A stretch of DNA of 64,000 nucleotides from Paenibacillus ginsengarvi (GCF_003626695.1 NZ_RBAH01000006.1:62001-126000); one strand, 5' to 3'. Shown: positions 34,616 to 43,816, counted from the first letter of the stretch. Translations and numbers: made by a program. Notes: generated by a model not told the origin, from the sequence alone.

Positions 34616-36925
34616 ATGGCAATTGACATCAAGCGCGAAGAACAGAATACGGGTAAAGTCGAACAGCGTGTCGTATACGAATCGGGCAACGAAATGGCCG
34701 CCTACGCGGCGCATCAAATCAATTATCACATTATGGGCTATTTTCCGATATCGCCGTCGACGGAAGTGGCGCAATTTCTCGATCTGATGAAAGCGAACGG
34801 CCAGCATGACGTCGTGCTGATCCCGGCCGACGGCGAGCACGGTTCGGCGGGCGTTTGCTACGGAGCATCGGCCGCAGGCGGACGCGTATTCAACGCGACG
34901 AGCGCGAATGGATATTTGTACATGATCGAGCAGATGCCCGTCCAGTCGGGGACGCGTTTTCCGATGGTCATGAACCTGGTCTGCCGCTCCGTATCGGGGC
35001 CGCTCGATATTCACGGCGATCATTCGGATTTGTACTATGCGCTCAATACCGGCTGGCCGATCGTCATGTGCCGCGATCCGCAAGCGGTTTACGATATGAA
35101 CATTATAGCGCTTAAGCTGGCGGAGGACCCGGAGGTGCGTCTGCCGGTGCTGGTTGCCTCGGACGGCTACTTTACATCCCACCAGAAGCGCCGCGTCATG
35201 ACGTTTGCGCATCGCCAGGACGTGTTGAATTTCGTCGGGGCGAAGCCGCCGGGCGGCTACCCGGACGTGCTTGACCGGAACAATCCGATCACGGTCGGAC
35301 CGTACATGAACGAGCCGGACTATATTAACAACTGCTACCAGCAATCGATGGCGATGTACCGGGCGGAGGATGTGTACGAGCGCATTCGCAAGGAATACGC
35401 CGAACTGACCGGGCGCGACTATCCGATACTCGATCTGTACCGGATGGAAGACGCCGAGGTCGCTGTGTTCCTGATGAACTCGGCATCGGAGATTATCAAG
35501 GACGTCGTTGACCAGCTTCGCGCCCAGGGCATCAAGGCGGGCTCGATCGCGCCGAACATGATCCGCCCGTTCCCGCAGAAGCAGATCGCCGAAGCGCTGA
35601 AGAAGGTGAAGGCCGTTACGGTCGGCGACCGGGCCGATTCGTACGGCGGGCACGGCGGCAATATGGTCAACGAGATCAAGGCGGCGCTGTTCACGCAAGG
35701 CAATCGCGACACGCTCGTCATCAGCCGTGTGTACGGTCTTGGCGGCAAAGACTTTTATGCCGAGGACGGTCATAACCTGTTCAAGTTCGCCATTGAGGCT
35801 GCCGAGAAGGGTTACGTCGAGAAGCCGTTCGACTACTACGGCCATACGCCGGGCGATCCGGCGAAAGCGCCGAAACGGGTGCTGAACCCGATGAAGTACG
35901 AGGATTTGAAAACGGGACTGATCACCGTCACGCCGGATACCGCGTCGGGCAAGCTGAACGTGCGCATTCCGCCGCTTCGCTCGCTTACGAAAAAGCCGAA
36001 ACGGATCGCTCCGGGGCATGGAGCATGTCCGGGTTGCGGCATTTTCTCCGGGCTGGAGCTGTTCTTCAAGGGCATCGAGGGCGATATCGTGACGCTGTTC
36101 CATACGGGCTGCGCGATGGTCGTGACGACGGGGTACCCGTATTCCGCGCACAAGGCGACTTATATCCACAACTTGTTTCAGAATGGGGCGGCTACGCTTT
36201 CCGGTACGGTCGAAATGTTCTGGGAGCGCAAGCGCAGAGGCGAGCTTGACCATCTGAACTTGCCGGACGACTTCACGTTCGTCATGGTTACCGGCGACGG
36301 CGGGATGGACATCGGCATGGGGCCGGCGATCGGAGCCGCGCTGCGCAATCATAAAATGATCATTCTCGAATACGATAATGAGGGCTATATGAATACGGGC
36401 GCGCAGCTGTCGTACTCGACGCCGATCGGCCACCGCACTTCGACGTCCAACGTCGGCAAAAAACAGGCAGGCAAGCTGTTTCACCATAAGGATACGGCGC
36501 AAATTATGGCCGCGACGAACATCCCGTACGTGTTCACAGGCTCCGAGTCGTATCCGCAGGACCTCGTGAAAAAGGCGGCGAAGGCGCAGTGGTACGCGCA
36601 GAACGAGGGGCTCGTGTACGGTAAGATTTTGATTACATGCCCGCTCAACTGGCTGTCGGACGACAAGGAAGGCACCGATATCGTCGACGCGGCCGTTAAC
36701 TCGAACTTCTTCCCGCTGTATGAAGTGGAGCGCGGCATTACGAACATTACGTACAACCCGGAAGAGAAGAACAAGTCCGTCGCCGTCGCCGAATGGCTCG
36801 GCACGATGGGCAAGACGAAACATATGACGAAGCCGGAAAACGCGGAGGCGCTCGCCGATTTCGAGCAAGAGGTGGCCCGCCGCTGGAACCGGCTGAAGGC
36901 GAAGCACGAAAATCCTTATTTGTAA
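34616..36925 (+). CDS. 2-oxoacid:ferredoxin oxidoreductase, fused alpha-beta subunit
   Basis: A 769-residue fusion. The N-terminal ~400 residues are the alpha (pyrimidine-binding) part, with YESGNEMAAYAAHQIN, GYFPISPSTE and GEHGSAGVCYGASAAG. The C-terminal ~300 are the beta part, with the TPP-site blocks GHGACPGCGIFSGLE and VTGDGGMDIGMGPAIGAALRNH. These Cys residues suggest the proximal Fe-S site of the OFOR family. The gene follows its partner by 46 bp, with AGGGTGGGTGA upstream. The two-gene arrangement is compact compared with the usual four separate subunits. Substrate preference is not readable from these motifs. Confidence 0.92.
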   Translation: MAIDIKREEQNTGKVEQRVVYESGNEMAAYAAHQINYHIMGYFPISPSTEVAQFLDLMKANGQHDVVLIPADGEHGSAGVCYGASAAGGRVFNATSANGYLYMIEQMPVQSGTRFPMVMNLVCRSVSGPLDIHGDHSDLYYALNTGWPIVMCRDPQAVYDMNIIALKLAEDPEVRLPVLVASDGYFTSHQKRRVMTFAHRQDVLNFVGAKPPGGYPDVLDRNNPITVGPYMNEPDYINNCYQQSMAMYRAEDVYERIRKEYAELTGRDYPILDLYRMEDAEVAVFLMNSASEIIKDVVDQLRAQGIKAGSIAPNMIRPFPQKQIAEALKKVKAVTVGDRADSYGGHGGNMVNEIKAALFTQGNRDTLVISRVYGLGGKDFYAEDGHNLFKFAIEAAEKGYVEKPFDYYGHTPGDPAKAPKRVLNPMKYEDLKTGLITVTPDTASGKLNVRIPPLRSLTKKPKRIAPGHGACPGCGIFSGLELFFKGIEGDIVTLFHTGCAMVVTTGYPYSAHKATYIHNLFQNGAATLSGTVEMFWERKRRGELDHLNLPDDFTFVMVTGDGGMDIGMGPAIGAALRNHKMIILEYDNEGYMNTGAQLSYSTPIGHRTSTSNVGKKQAGKLFHHKDTAQIMAATNIPYVFTGSESYPQDLVKKAAKAQWYAQNEGLVYGKILITCPLNWLSDDKEGTDIVDAAVNSNFFPLYEVERGITNITYNPEEKNKSVAVAEWLGTMGKTKHMTKPENAEALADFEQEVARRWNRLKAKHENPYL

Positions 36926-36929
36926 GGCC

Positions 36930-37050
36930 GGAACTGCGTTCCGCTTAGACGGGATATAGTCGGGAAATCAGGCGATAACGGAACGGGATTCCGTTATCGC
37001 CGCTGTTTATAACGGGATGCGGAACAGGGCCAGAGGTGATACTCCGCGAG
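36930..37050. repeat. Palindromic repeat R5 downstream of the OFOR genes
   Basis: A perfect palindrome occupies 36971-37001: arms GGCGATAACGGAA and TTCCGTTATCGCC with loop CGGGA. It belongs to the ATAACGGAA/TTCCG family of locus R4. A weaker copy (GGAACTGCGTTCCGCTTAG) lies 50 bp to the left, and a GCGGAA...CTCCGCG hairpin 53 bp to the right. The palindrome may also serve as the operon terminator, though no T-run follows. Confidence 0.65.
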
Positions 37051-37104
37051 CAGCGGGCCGTCTGCAAAGGCATCCCGTCACTAAATGAAATCAAAGGTGA
37101 TTGT

Positions 37105-37395
37105 ATGCCCTATGTGCTGAAGCATGTGTCCAGCTCGGAACTGTTCGCCTGCAAGCTCATCAACCGGTACGACCTGACGTATTACGGCGTCAAGGACTGG
37201 GATGACGAGACGACCGCACAAAGCGACAAAACGCCATTTCTTGCCGCACGCGGCGAAGAGAACGCCGAGGAATGGAATGTGGTCGAGCTGGACGAAATGA
37301 AGCTGAAAATGGCGAACGTAAAGCTGAGAAACGATCCCTCGTTTCGGCTGTTTCTGAACGATGACGGTACGTATCGGGTCGAGAGACGAGAGTAG
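37105..37395 (+). CDS. Small conserved-looking protein, unknown
   Basis: A 96-residue soluble, acidic protein (VKDWDDETTAQSDKTPFLAAR, VVELDEMKLKMANVKLRNDPS). There is no signal or membrane segment and I do not recognise the family. The ATG at 37105 follows AAAGGTGATTGT; upstream codons of the open frame are non-protein. It is a single gene with its own terminator. Confidence 0.6.
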   Translation: MPYVLKHVSSSELFACKLINRYDLTYYGVKDWDDETTAQSDKTPFLAARGEENAEEWNVVELDEMKLKMANVKLRNDPSFRLFLNDDGTYRVERRE

Positions 37396-37431
37396 CGAGT
37401 ATTCAGAACTTTATGACGGGTATTAAGTTGC

Positions 37432-37467
37432 AGCGATGGATCTACTCCATCGCTTATTGGTTTTTTT
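37432..37467 (+). terminator. Intrinsic terminator
   Basis: AGCGATGGA pairs with TCCATCGCT around a 5-nt loop, followed by TATTGG and seven T residues. Confidence 0.88.
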
Positions 37468-37568
37468 ACGCGTGGACAATACTTCCTTACTTATGGTAGC
37501 TTGGAAAGGCAATGCAGTTTACTGGTGCCGAATAGGTTAATAACGCGAAGAGAGGAAGGGTGAACCGG

Positions 37569-38147
37569 TTGAAAGCGAATCGGATGGAAGCGTTCAGCGA
37601 TGGCGTGCTGGCGATCATCATAACGATTATGGTGTTGGAATTTAAAGTGCCGGAAGGTCATGACTGGTCTGCACTGATTGAACTCGGCCCCAAGATTTTA
37701 AGCTACATCTTCAGTTTTGTATATGTTGGCATCTACTGGAACAACCATCATCATCTTCTGCACATGGTTCGAACGATGAACGGGCGGTTAATGTGGCTCA
37801 ACCTGCTGCTTCTTTTTTGGTTATCCCTTGTGCCGTTCACGACAGCATGGATGGGGGAAAGCCATTTTGCGGCAACGCCAACGGCGCTGTACGGAATTGT
37901 TTTATTTCTCGCGGCACTCTCCTACTGGATCCTTCAAAACGCTATTGTTAACCAGCATTCCCGCGATTCCTCTTTTGTTAGGGCCATGAGCAGAGACTTG
38001 AAGGGGAAACTATCCCCCTTGCTCTATTTGTTAGCGGTTTTGAGCGCTTATGTGAGTCCTTGGATATCCGGCTTTTTTTTCGTACTGGTTGCCATGATCT
38101 GGTTCTTACCGGATAAGCGAATCGAACATGCCTTGCGAGGCCGTTAA
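37569..38147 (+). CDS. TMEM175-family potassium channel-like membrane protein
   Basis: A 192-residue integral membrane protein with about six hydrophobic helices. The family signature RxxxFSD is visible near the N-terminus (RMEAFSDGVLAIIITIMVLEF). Bacterial TMEM175 proteins are small potassium channels that act as tetramers. I chose the TTG at 37569, about 10 bp after GAGAGGAAG and matching the usual MK-x-N-R start; a GTG at 37560 abuts the ribosome site and an ATG at 37584 is also possible. It is a single gene. Confidence 0.85.
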   Translation: MKANRMEAFSDGVLAIIITIMVLEFKVPEGHDWSALIELGPKILSYIFSFVYVGIYWNNHHHLLHMVRTMNGRLMWLNLLLLFWLSLVPFTTAWMGESHFAATPTALYGIVLFLAALSYWILQNAIVNQHSRDSSFVRAMSRDLKGKLSPLLYLLAVLSAYVSPWISGFFFVLVAMIWFLPDKRIEHALRGR

Positions 38148-38158
38148 AACTCTATAAG

Positions 38159-38196
38159 ACGATTCGAATCCGGAAGGATGCCGAGTCGTTTTTTTG
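38159..38196 (+). terminator. Intrinsic terminator
   Basis: ACGATTCG pairs with CGAGTCGT (one G-T pair) with an inner ATCC/GGAT stem, followed by seven T residues. Confidence 0.82.
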
Positions 38197-38408
38197 TTGT
38201 TCGGACCATTCAGCCGAGAAAGGAACCCCGGACCTCAGCCGCAATAAAAAACTGGACTCGGGTTGATGAAAAAACCGGACTTTGTCTCATGGCGACTTAA
38301 GGCCTACGAGCTTACAATAAAATAGCTGCATATGATGCCGTGAGGCCGGTCGTCCCAGCCGGTCGATGTTCTGGCGATCATAGAGGAAGCGGATAGGAGT
38401 AGGCGCGC

Positions 38409-39005
38409 ATGATGCAGGGTTTGATCGATTTTTTGAAAGATTTTGGCGCTTGGGGTTTGTTTATTCACTCGTTCGCGGATAGCGTGTTTTTTCCGATCCC
38501 CGCTTTTTTTCTGCAAGTGTCTTTAAGTTTGTTAAATCCGTCCGATGCGTTATGGCTGGCAACCGTGGGCTACATCGCCTGTCTGCTCGGCACGCCGCTC
38601 GGCTACCTGCTCGGCAAACTGCTGGGCCGTTCCGTACTCAATCGGCTGCTGAAGCCATCGTGGGTGGACGCCGCCGAACGGATGTTTCGCAAAAACGGGG
38701 AAGCGGCCGTACTGATCGGCTCGTTTACACCGGTTCCGTTTAAAGTATTTACGATATTGTCCGGCTGTATGAATTTTCCGCTGTGGCGGCTTATGGCGTA
38801 TGCCGCCGTCGGCAGGGCTGCCAAGTTTTACGTCGTCGGCGCGTTATTTTTCCTGTATGGCAGAGCCGCCGAAGGGATGGTCAAGCACGTTTCGCTGTAC
38901 GTTTTCGCCATCGCGGTTCCGGTACTTCTGCTGCTTTTGTACATGAAAAGGAAGTATGCGAAAAAGAAGCAGACTGCGGCCGATGGTGCAACGACAGAAA
39001 AATAG
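38409..39005 (+). CDS. VTT-domain (DedA/YqaA-like) membrane protein
   Basis: A 198-residue membrane protein of the VTT/SNARE-associated group. FADSVFFPIPAFFLQVSLSLL near residue 20 and the GSFTPVPFKVFTILSGCMNF block near residue 105 match the YqaA branch. Members are linked to lipid (undecaprenyl-phosphate or phospholipid) translocation. A basic tail (KRKYAKKKQT) ends the protein. Two adjacent ATG codons (38409 and 38412) are possible starts. Confidence 0.87.
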   Translation: MMQGLIDFLKDFGAWGLFIHSFADSVFFPIPAFFLQVSLSLLNPSDALWLATVGYIACLLGTPLGYLLGKLLGRSVLNRLLKPSWVDAAERMFRKNGEAAVLIGSFTPVPFKVFTILSGCMNFPLWRLMAYAAVGRAAKFYVVGALFFLYGRAAEGMVKHVSLYVFAIAVPVLLLLLYMKRKYAKKKQTAADGATTEK

Positions 39006-39179
39006 ATCAGGATGCTGGATTTGGTAGATACCGATTTTCGACCAGAGGGCGGGATTTTGTGGCTGAAGGATCGTTATTTATCCAAAAGCGCCCGGCATTG
39101 ATTGATAGCTTCAGGGGCTAGTCGATGTTGACCCGATCGGATGCTGAAATAACGGACATAACCGCTGAAATACAGGGAA

Positions 39180-39209
39180 TGTCAAACGGGGATGCGATTA
39201 GGCTATAAT
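39180..39209 (+). promoter_or_regulatory. Possible promoter of the SGNH hydrolase gene
   Basis: A perfect TATAAT (39204-39209) lies about 50 bp before the start codon, with a weak -35 (TGTCAA, 39180-39185) at 18 bp. Just to its left, 39151-39166 repeats AACGGACATAACCGCT from 3369. The rest of 39006-39179 shows nothing clear. Confidence 0.45.
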
Positions 39210-39259
39210 GTACCCGACACATCTTATTCTATTAGCGAAATGAAATCCGTAAGGGGCAG

Positions 39260-40276
39260 GTGATTCATCTGATTTATGAAAATGTGGAGTTATTTAATGT
39301 AGAAGAGGCGGTTGCCGTCCCGGGCCGTGCCGGCGTGCTGCTGCAGCGCATACCGGATTCGGTACTGAACGGGTTGCGCGATGCCTCACAGCGGCAATAT
39401 CGGCAGGCTTCCGGTGTCGAGATTCGTTTTGTGAACGAAGGGGAACCGGCACAAATCACACTCGCAAGCTACCGCGGCAGCGTACAGGCCTATTTATATT
39501 TCGGCAATTTTGCCGCCGGCAGCTTTACGGTTACCGAGGAGCCGACTGTGATCGAGTGCGCTTTGCCGTCGCCGCATTTTTTGTTCCGGGATGACTTTCA
39601 TGGCTCGGACTATCCGTTCTCTCCGAGGGTCGTCAGACTGCTGTTCAAAGGAGGCGAGGTTCACCTTTTGAAAGCGCAGGGAGAAGGGCTGAGGCCTCCG
39701 CTGCCGTCAGAGTTGCCGAAACTGCGTTATATGGCTTATGGGACCTCCATCACGCAAGGAGGCGCCACGGGGCTCAGCTATGTCAACCAAACCGCATGGA
39801 GGCTCCTCGCGGACGCCTTGAATCTGGGAGCGGCGGGAACGGCCTATTGCGAGCCGGAGTTGGCGGATTATATGGCGAAAAGGGACGATTGGAATATCGC
39901 TTCATTGTGCATTTCCGTGAATATGCTGAATCAAGGCGTATCGGCCGAGGAGTTTCAGGCTAAGGCGCGGTATATGGTTCGAACCATCGCCGAACGGAAC
40001 CCCGACAAGCCGCTTGTATGCATCGGACTGTTTCCTTCCTTTCATGATCTAGGCTACAGTTGGCCCAATCGTATTCACACATCCACTGCGGATGAATACC
40101 GCAGCATCCTGAGAGACATCGCCGCCGATCCGCTGCTACAGAACACGCATTATATCGATGGGCGGGAGCTCCTGACTAGCTTCAATGGCTTATCGCACGA
40201 TTTGCTGCACCCTAGCGATTATGGAGTGATCGAAATCGGCGAGCATTTGGCGAAGTTTATGAGGAAGCTTATTTAA
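39260..40276 (+). CDS. SGNH/GDSL-type hydrolase, likely carbohydrate esterase
   Basis: A 338-residue protein. The first ~145 residues look like a beta-sandwich (GSVQAYLYFGNFAAGSFTV). The rest is an SGNH hydrolase: nucleophile Ser163 in YGTSITQGG, and Asp314 and His317 in SHDLLHPSDYG. A beta-sandwich in front of an SGNH domain is common in deacetylases acting on sugars. It has no signal peptide, so it is probably cytoplasmic. The GTG at 39260 is used; AAGGGG lies a few bases upstream at short spacing. It is a single gene. Confidence 0.85.
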   Translation: MIHLIYENVELFNVEEAVAVPGRAGVLLQRIPDSVLNGLRDASQRQYRQASGVEIRFVNEGEPAQITLASYRGSVQAYLYFGNFAAGSFTVTEEPTVIECALPSPHFLFRDDFHGSDYPFSPRVVRLLFKGGEVHLLKAQGEGLRPPLPSELPKLRYMAYGTSITQGGATGLSYVNQTAWRLLADALNLGAAGTAYCEPELADYMAKRDDWNIASLCISVNMLNQGVSAEEFQAKARYMVRTIAERNPDKPLVCIGLFPSFHDLGYSWPNRIHTSTADEYRSILRDIAADPLLQNTHYIDGRELLTSFNGLSHDLLHPSDYGVIEIGEHLAKFMRKLI

Positions 40277-40313
40277 CTATTATATTTGGAAGGGTAAGAC
40301 CCGGTTGGGGAGC

Positions 40314-40350
40314 AAAAAAAGAGACCCGCTAAGCTACGGGCCGCGGGTCT
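40314..40350 (-). terminator. Terminator of the Nudix-MFS pair
   Basis: On the minus strand AGACCCGC pairs with GCGGGTCT, followed by seven T residues (the A-run at 40314-40320). It lies about 85 bp after the Nudix stop. Confidence 0.85.
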
Positions 40351-40434
40351 AACATCTATATATTCAAAAAGGGGGTCGACTTCTATCATACAAGCTTAAC
40401 ATTAACGGAAGATGAAACGAATATTACAAGTTGA

Positions 40435-40929
40435 TTACAATATTTGGAGAGGAGCGCCGGTTTGAAGCGGCACGGCCGTGTATCCGATAATTCGCTCGTT
40501 TTCATCGAAAGTATACCGATGATCGTATAGATCGCCGCTCAGCATAGTAGGCAAAAACTGTGCAACATTGTCGGCCATGCCGCCGTTGTCCGGGTGCAAA
40601 ATCCAGTCAAGCCGCTTCCAGTCGAGGATGCCTTCGTCGACCTTTACCGGGGTTTCGAAGACAAATGAGGCCGGAACGTCGGCGATAAATACATACATCC
40701 CCGATGTCGTCTTGTTTGTAATCCACGTCACCGTCCCGGCAAGCTTGGCCTGGTCAAGCACGATGCCGGTCTCTTCCCGCGTTTCCCGCACGACACATTC
40801 GAAAGGCGTCTCTCCCGGTTCGAATTTTCCCCCGATTCCGTTCCATCTGCCCATATTCGGGCGTTTCAGGCGATTAAGCAGCAGCAGCTCGTTATTCCGC
40901 CTAATAAAGCATAGCGTATATTTGTACAA
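40435..40929 (-). CDS. Nudix hydrolase (MutT-like)
   Basis: A 164-residue Nudix protein with a complete Nudix box, GGKFEPGETPFECVVRETRE followed by ETGI, which binds Mg and hydrolyses nucleoside diphosphate derivatives. The length and the N-terminus (YTLCFIRRNNELLLLNRLKRP) suit the 8-oxo-dGTP diphosphatase-like group of Firmicutes. I prefer the TTG at 40929, 7 bp after AAGGAG; a GTG at 40938 has no room for a ribosome site. The MFS gene ends 32 bp upstream, so the two are probably co-transcribed. Confidence 0.88.
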   Translation of the reverse strand: MYKYTLCFIRRNNELLLLNRLKRPNMGRWNGIGGKFEPGETPFECVVRETREETGIVLDQAKLAGTVTWITNKTTSGMYVFIADVPASFVFETPVKVDEGILDWKRLDWILHPDNGGMADNVAQFLPTMLSGDLYDHRYTFDENERIIGYTAVPLQTGAPLQIL

Positions 40930-40961
40930 ACCGATCACTCCTTATGTATTCGAGCGGTTTC

Positions 40962-42149
40962 TCAGGCGGATAACGTTTTCCGTTCCGGACGAGCTCGTTC
41001 CCGTCTGGCCGCAATCCACATGAGCGTAAGCGCCGCTGCGACAAGCGCCGCCGGAATGTAGAAGATGGAAGGGCTATAGCCCTGCACGAGAAAAGGCAGC
41101 AAGTACCCGACCAGCGAAGCGGTTTGCGTGAGCACGACGTACAGCGAAGAACCGAAGCCGATGCGGGTATGGAACATTCGCTGCACATACCCCATCGCGA
41201 CGCCGAACAGGACGGACACGTAGAACGAGTAGAGCGGCTGAACGGCAAAGAAAAAAGCGATAGACGGGCTAAATGTGTACACGACATATACGACAACCGC
41301 GAACAAAGCCGCGATTCGAATGATCCGCATGCTGCCGTATTGGGCGGCCCAATAGCCGGCCAGCGTCATGAACAGCAGCTCGAATACCGCCTGGACGCTC
41401 CACAGATACGACATCAGCTCCGGCTTGCCGAACAGCTGCACGACGACCAGCGGCAGGTACAGGCCGCGCAGGGCATCGCCGCATGACAGCAGCAGGAGGG
41501 CGACAAGCATGAGAAGCGAGAACGGTTCGCCCTGGCTAACGCCGCCCGCCGCCGTTCCTCCATGCTCCTTGTACAGAAAGAGCAGGACGAACAAACAGGC
41601 TATCCCAACAAAATTGCCGATCAGAATGCCGCGGAAGTCGGCGATCAAGTAGACGTTGGCCCCGATGAGCAGCCCGGCGAAAAATCCGATGCTGAGCGTC
41701 GAGCGCAGCCATATTTGTGCCATCTCGAAAAAGTCGGCGGCCTTTTTCATAAAATGGTTGCGCGCCATTGCGAACAATTGGCCCATAATGAGTCCCGATG
41801 GTCCAACAATCAGGATCATACCGGTCAACGTCAGCCCGTAGCCGTCCGAACCCATGTAAACGGCGAGGCCAATCATGCCGGACAGGCAGGCTGCAAGCGG
41901 AAGCGTCTTCTTGCGTTTGATCCGATCGCTGATGACACCGACCGACAACGTGACGATCATGTTGATCAACAGCGCGATCGAGAAGACGGAGGCGATCTCG
42001 ACCTTACTGAGCCCGATCCCATCACGCATGTAGACCGCGTTCATCGGAGCGAGAATGCCGAGCCCGATACCGTAGCAGAACATCCCTGCAATGAGCGGCG
42101 GAGCGCCCGGAATGCGGAAAAACGATACCATGTCACGCAGCCATTTCAC
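40962..42149 (-). CDS. MFS transporter
   Basis: A 395-residue transporter with about 12 membrane helices and the MFS loop GVISDRIKRKKTL between helices 2 and 3. Its general course recalls sugar-efflux (SetA-like) and related Firmicute transporters. The GTG at 42149 is 9 bp from GGAGGT; the ATG at 42158 directly abuts that site and is less likely. Cargo unknown. Confidence 0.85.
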   Translation of the reverse strand: MKWLRDMVSFFRIPGAPPLIAGMFCYGIGLGILAPMNAVYMRDGIGLSKVEIASVFSIALLINMIVTLSVGVISDRIKRKKTLPLAACLSGMIGLAVYMGSDGYGLTLTGMILIVGPSGLIMGQLFAMARNHFMKKAADFFEMAQIWLRSTLSIGFFAGLLIGANVYLIADFRGILIGNFVGIACLFVLLFLYKEHGGTAAGGVSQGEPFSLLMLVALLLLSCGDALRGLYLPLVVVQLFGKPELMSYLWSVQAVFELLFMTLAGYWAAQYGSMRIIRIAALFAVVVYVVYTFSPSIAFFFAVQPLYSFYVSVLFGVAMGYVQRMFHTRIGFGSSLYVVLTQTASLVGYLLPFLVQGYSPSIFYIPAALVAAALTLMWIAARRERARPERKTLSA

Positions 42150-42389
42150 TTTTGGCATACCTCCAAACGATGGAAGCAGGTGCGATACGGTGAACTATTC
42201 CCCGTATCCAGCTTCCTCTCCAATCTACGTCTTTCGACTCTCGCGTGGCAAGCGTTTTTTTGGAAGGCGGCTCAAGAAATTCCCGGATAGCTTGGCCTGT
42301 CTGCCGAGCGAACAGCGTCGTTCAATGAAAAAGGCTGCCCTTCCGGGCAACCTTGATTTGTCGAGCGGATGAGGCACGCGCGGCGGCGG

Positions 42390-43514
42390 CTATACCGCCT
42401 TAAACGGCAGAAGAAGTCGTCCGAGCAGCTCCTGCGGCAAAAACGGTGCAAGCGAAGCCAAATGGTCGAGCTGCATCCGTCCCGTTTCAAGCGATTCGAC
42501 CAGCGCTGCGAGGTCATCGCGATCGAGAAAAGGTGCCAAACCGACCAGACCTGACGGGTCGAGTTCTCCGACCAGCGTCTTTCTGACGAGCCGGGACAAC
42601 GTCGCCTTCTCGAGAAAAGGAGCCAGTCCGCGAACGATGGACCAATCGATCGTCCCCTGCTCCGCCGCTTCTACCAACCGATCGAGCAATTGCTTGCCCA
42701 GAAACGGGGCGAGGGCGAGTATATGTTTCGCATCGACAGACCCGTCCAGGGCGCCCGCTACGAGACGTTCCAGGGTGGCTCTGCCGAGAAACGGGGCGAG
42801 TGAGCGCAGCGCCGTCCAATCTCCGGCGACGGACATGTTGTCGACCATCGCTTCGAGCGCGTCCTTGGACATAAATGGAGCCAGCTTGCGAAGATGGTCA
42901 AGCGTCATCGGCTGCCGCTGCGGCTGACCGGCCGTCTCCACAGTGACCGTTTCCTCTTGCGCGGCCACGGAAGCGAATGCGGCATTCCTTTCTGCGGAAT
43001 CGTTCCGAGGAGTATCAGAACGCTCGTGAGCCGAAGGGTCGTATGGATCGAATTGACTTCTGATCTGCTGCTTCAATTGATGCTTGAGCTGATGCCAGTC
43101 CGCATGAAACAGCCGCTGCCCCGGCTCCGGCTGACCGGCTCCGGCTTCATTAACGAAGTCCGCGGACTGAGATGCCTCCGTACGTCCGGTAAAATCCGTC
43201 TGCTGCGGGGAGCCGGCGACCGAATCCGCGCTCCTGTCATTGTGCTGCGACAGAGTCTCGCGATCCCTAGCGCTATCGTTAGCGGGTAGCGGTGCCAGGG
43301 GTACGTTGCGCTCTCCCTTCAGCAGCTCGTCGACCGTAATGCCGAGCAGCGTGCCGAGCGAAGGTAGCAGCGCGATATCCGGCAGCGATTCGCCACGCTC
43401 CCATTTGGATACGGCTTGATGACTTACGTTCAGCAGGCCTGCCAGCTCGGCTTGCGTATAGTCCTTGTTTTTGCGCAGCTCCGAAATGAATGCTCCGATT
43501 TGTTGTACATCCAT
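42390..43514 (-). CDS. XRE regulator with C-terminal LAPFL repeat array
   Basis: A 374-residue protein in three parts. Residues 1-66 are an XRE helix-turn-helix (RKNKDYTQAELAGLLNVSHQ, then AVSKWERGESLPD). Residues 67-~205 are a polar, low-complexity linker. Residues ~206-374 hold six tandem ~29-residue repeats, each with LAPF(L/M) followed by xxxxLxxLV; the LAPF motifs start at 211, 239, 268, 297, 326 and 355. The repeats look alpha-helical, as in HEAT-like solenoids, and probably bind a protein. The gene stands alone and has no membrane segment. Function unknown. Confidence 0.85.
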   Translation of the reverse strand: MDVQQIGAFISELRKNKDYTQAELAGLLNVSHQAVSKWERGESLPDIALLPSLGTLLGITVDELLKGERNVPLAPLPANDSARDRETLSQHNDRSADSVAGSPQQTDFTGRTEASQSADFVNEAGAGQPEPGQRLFHADWHQLKHQLKQQIRSQFDPYDPSAHERSDTPRNDSAERNAAFASVAAQEETVTVETAGQPQRQPMTLDHLRKLAPFMSKDALEAMVDNMSVAGDWTALRSLAPFLGRATLERLVAGALDGSVDAKHILALAPFLGKQLLDRLVEAAEQGTIDWSIVRGLAPFLEKATLSRLVRKTLVGELDPSGLVGLAPFLDRDDLAALVESLETGRMQLDHLASLAPFLPQELLGRLLLPFKAV

Positions 43515-43816
43515 GTCACAAATTCCTCCCTAACGAATCGATTTGCAAAAGCGCGCCGTTTGCTGACCTAAACGTAACATAGGGAGCAAGCAAAAACCAA
43601 TCGCCGGTTAGTTGAGTCCATCCGGGCGCGTCGCAGCGCGGTATTCAACCGTCGGTTGAGTCGCTTCGTTCGTGCAGAGTTTCTCTCATGTTTGGCATAC
43701 GGACGCTATGTTTTTTTGCGCGGAGTGACTCCGAACTTGAGGGAAAGGGAAAGATTGTGCAAAATGAAGGTAGCGGAAAGGATTAAAAATATTTTTAAAG
43801 GTATACAAAAAATGGA
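43515..43816. other. Gene-free stretch between divergent regulators
   Basis: About 300 bp between the XRE and LacI genes. TCAACCGTCGGTTGA (43645-43659) is a nearly perfect 15-bp palindrome, and a related CGGTTAGTTGAGTCC lies about 45 bp to its left. Either could be an operator for the XRE protein. An AT-rich segment follows before the LacI promoter. No gene is evident. Confidence 0.45.

Noticed and set aside
34469..36907. Minus-strand open frame of 812 codons opposite the OFOR alpha-beta gene
   Set aside because: Very long but Arg/His-rich with no recognisable fold, and exactly antisense to a well-supported gene.
41562..42290. Plus-strand open frame of 242 codons opposite the MFS gene
   Set aside because: Hydrophilic, repetitive antisense product of a membrane-protein gene; no ribosome site.
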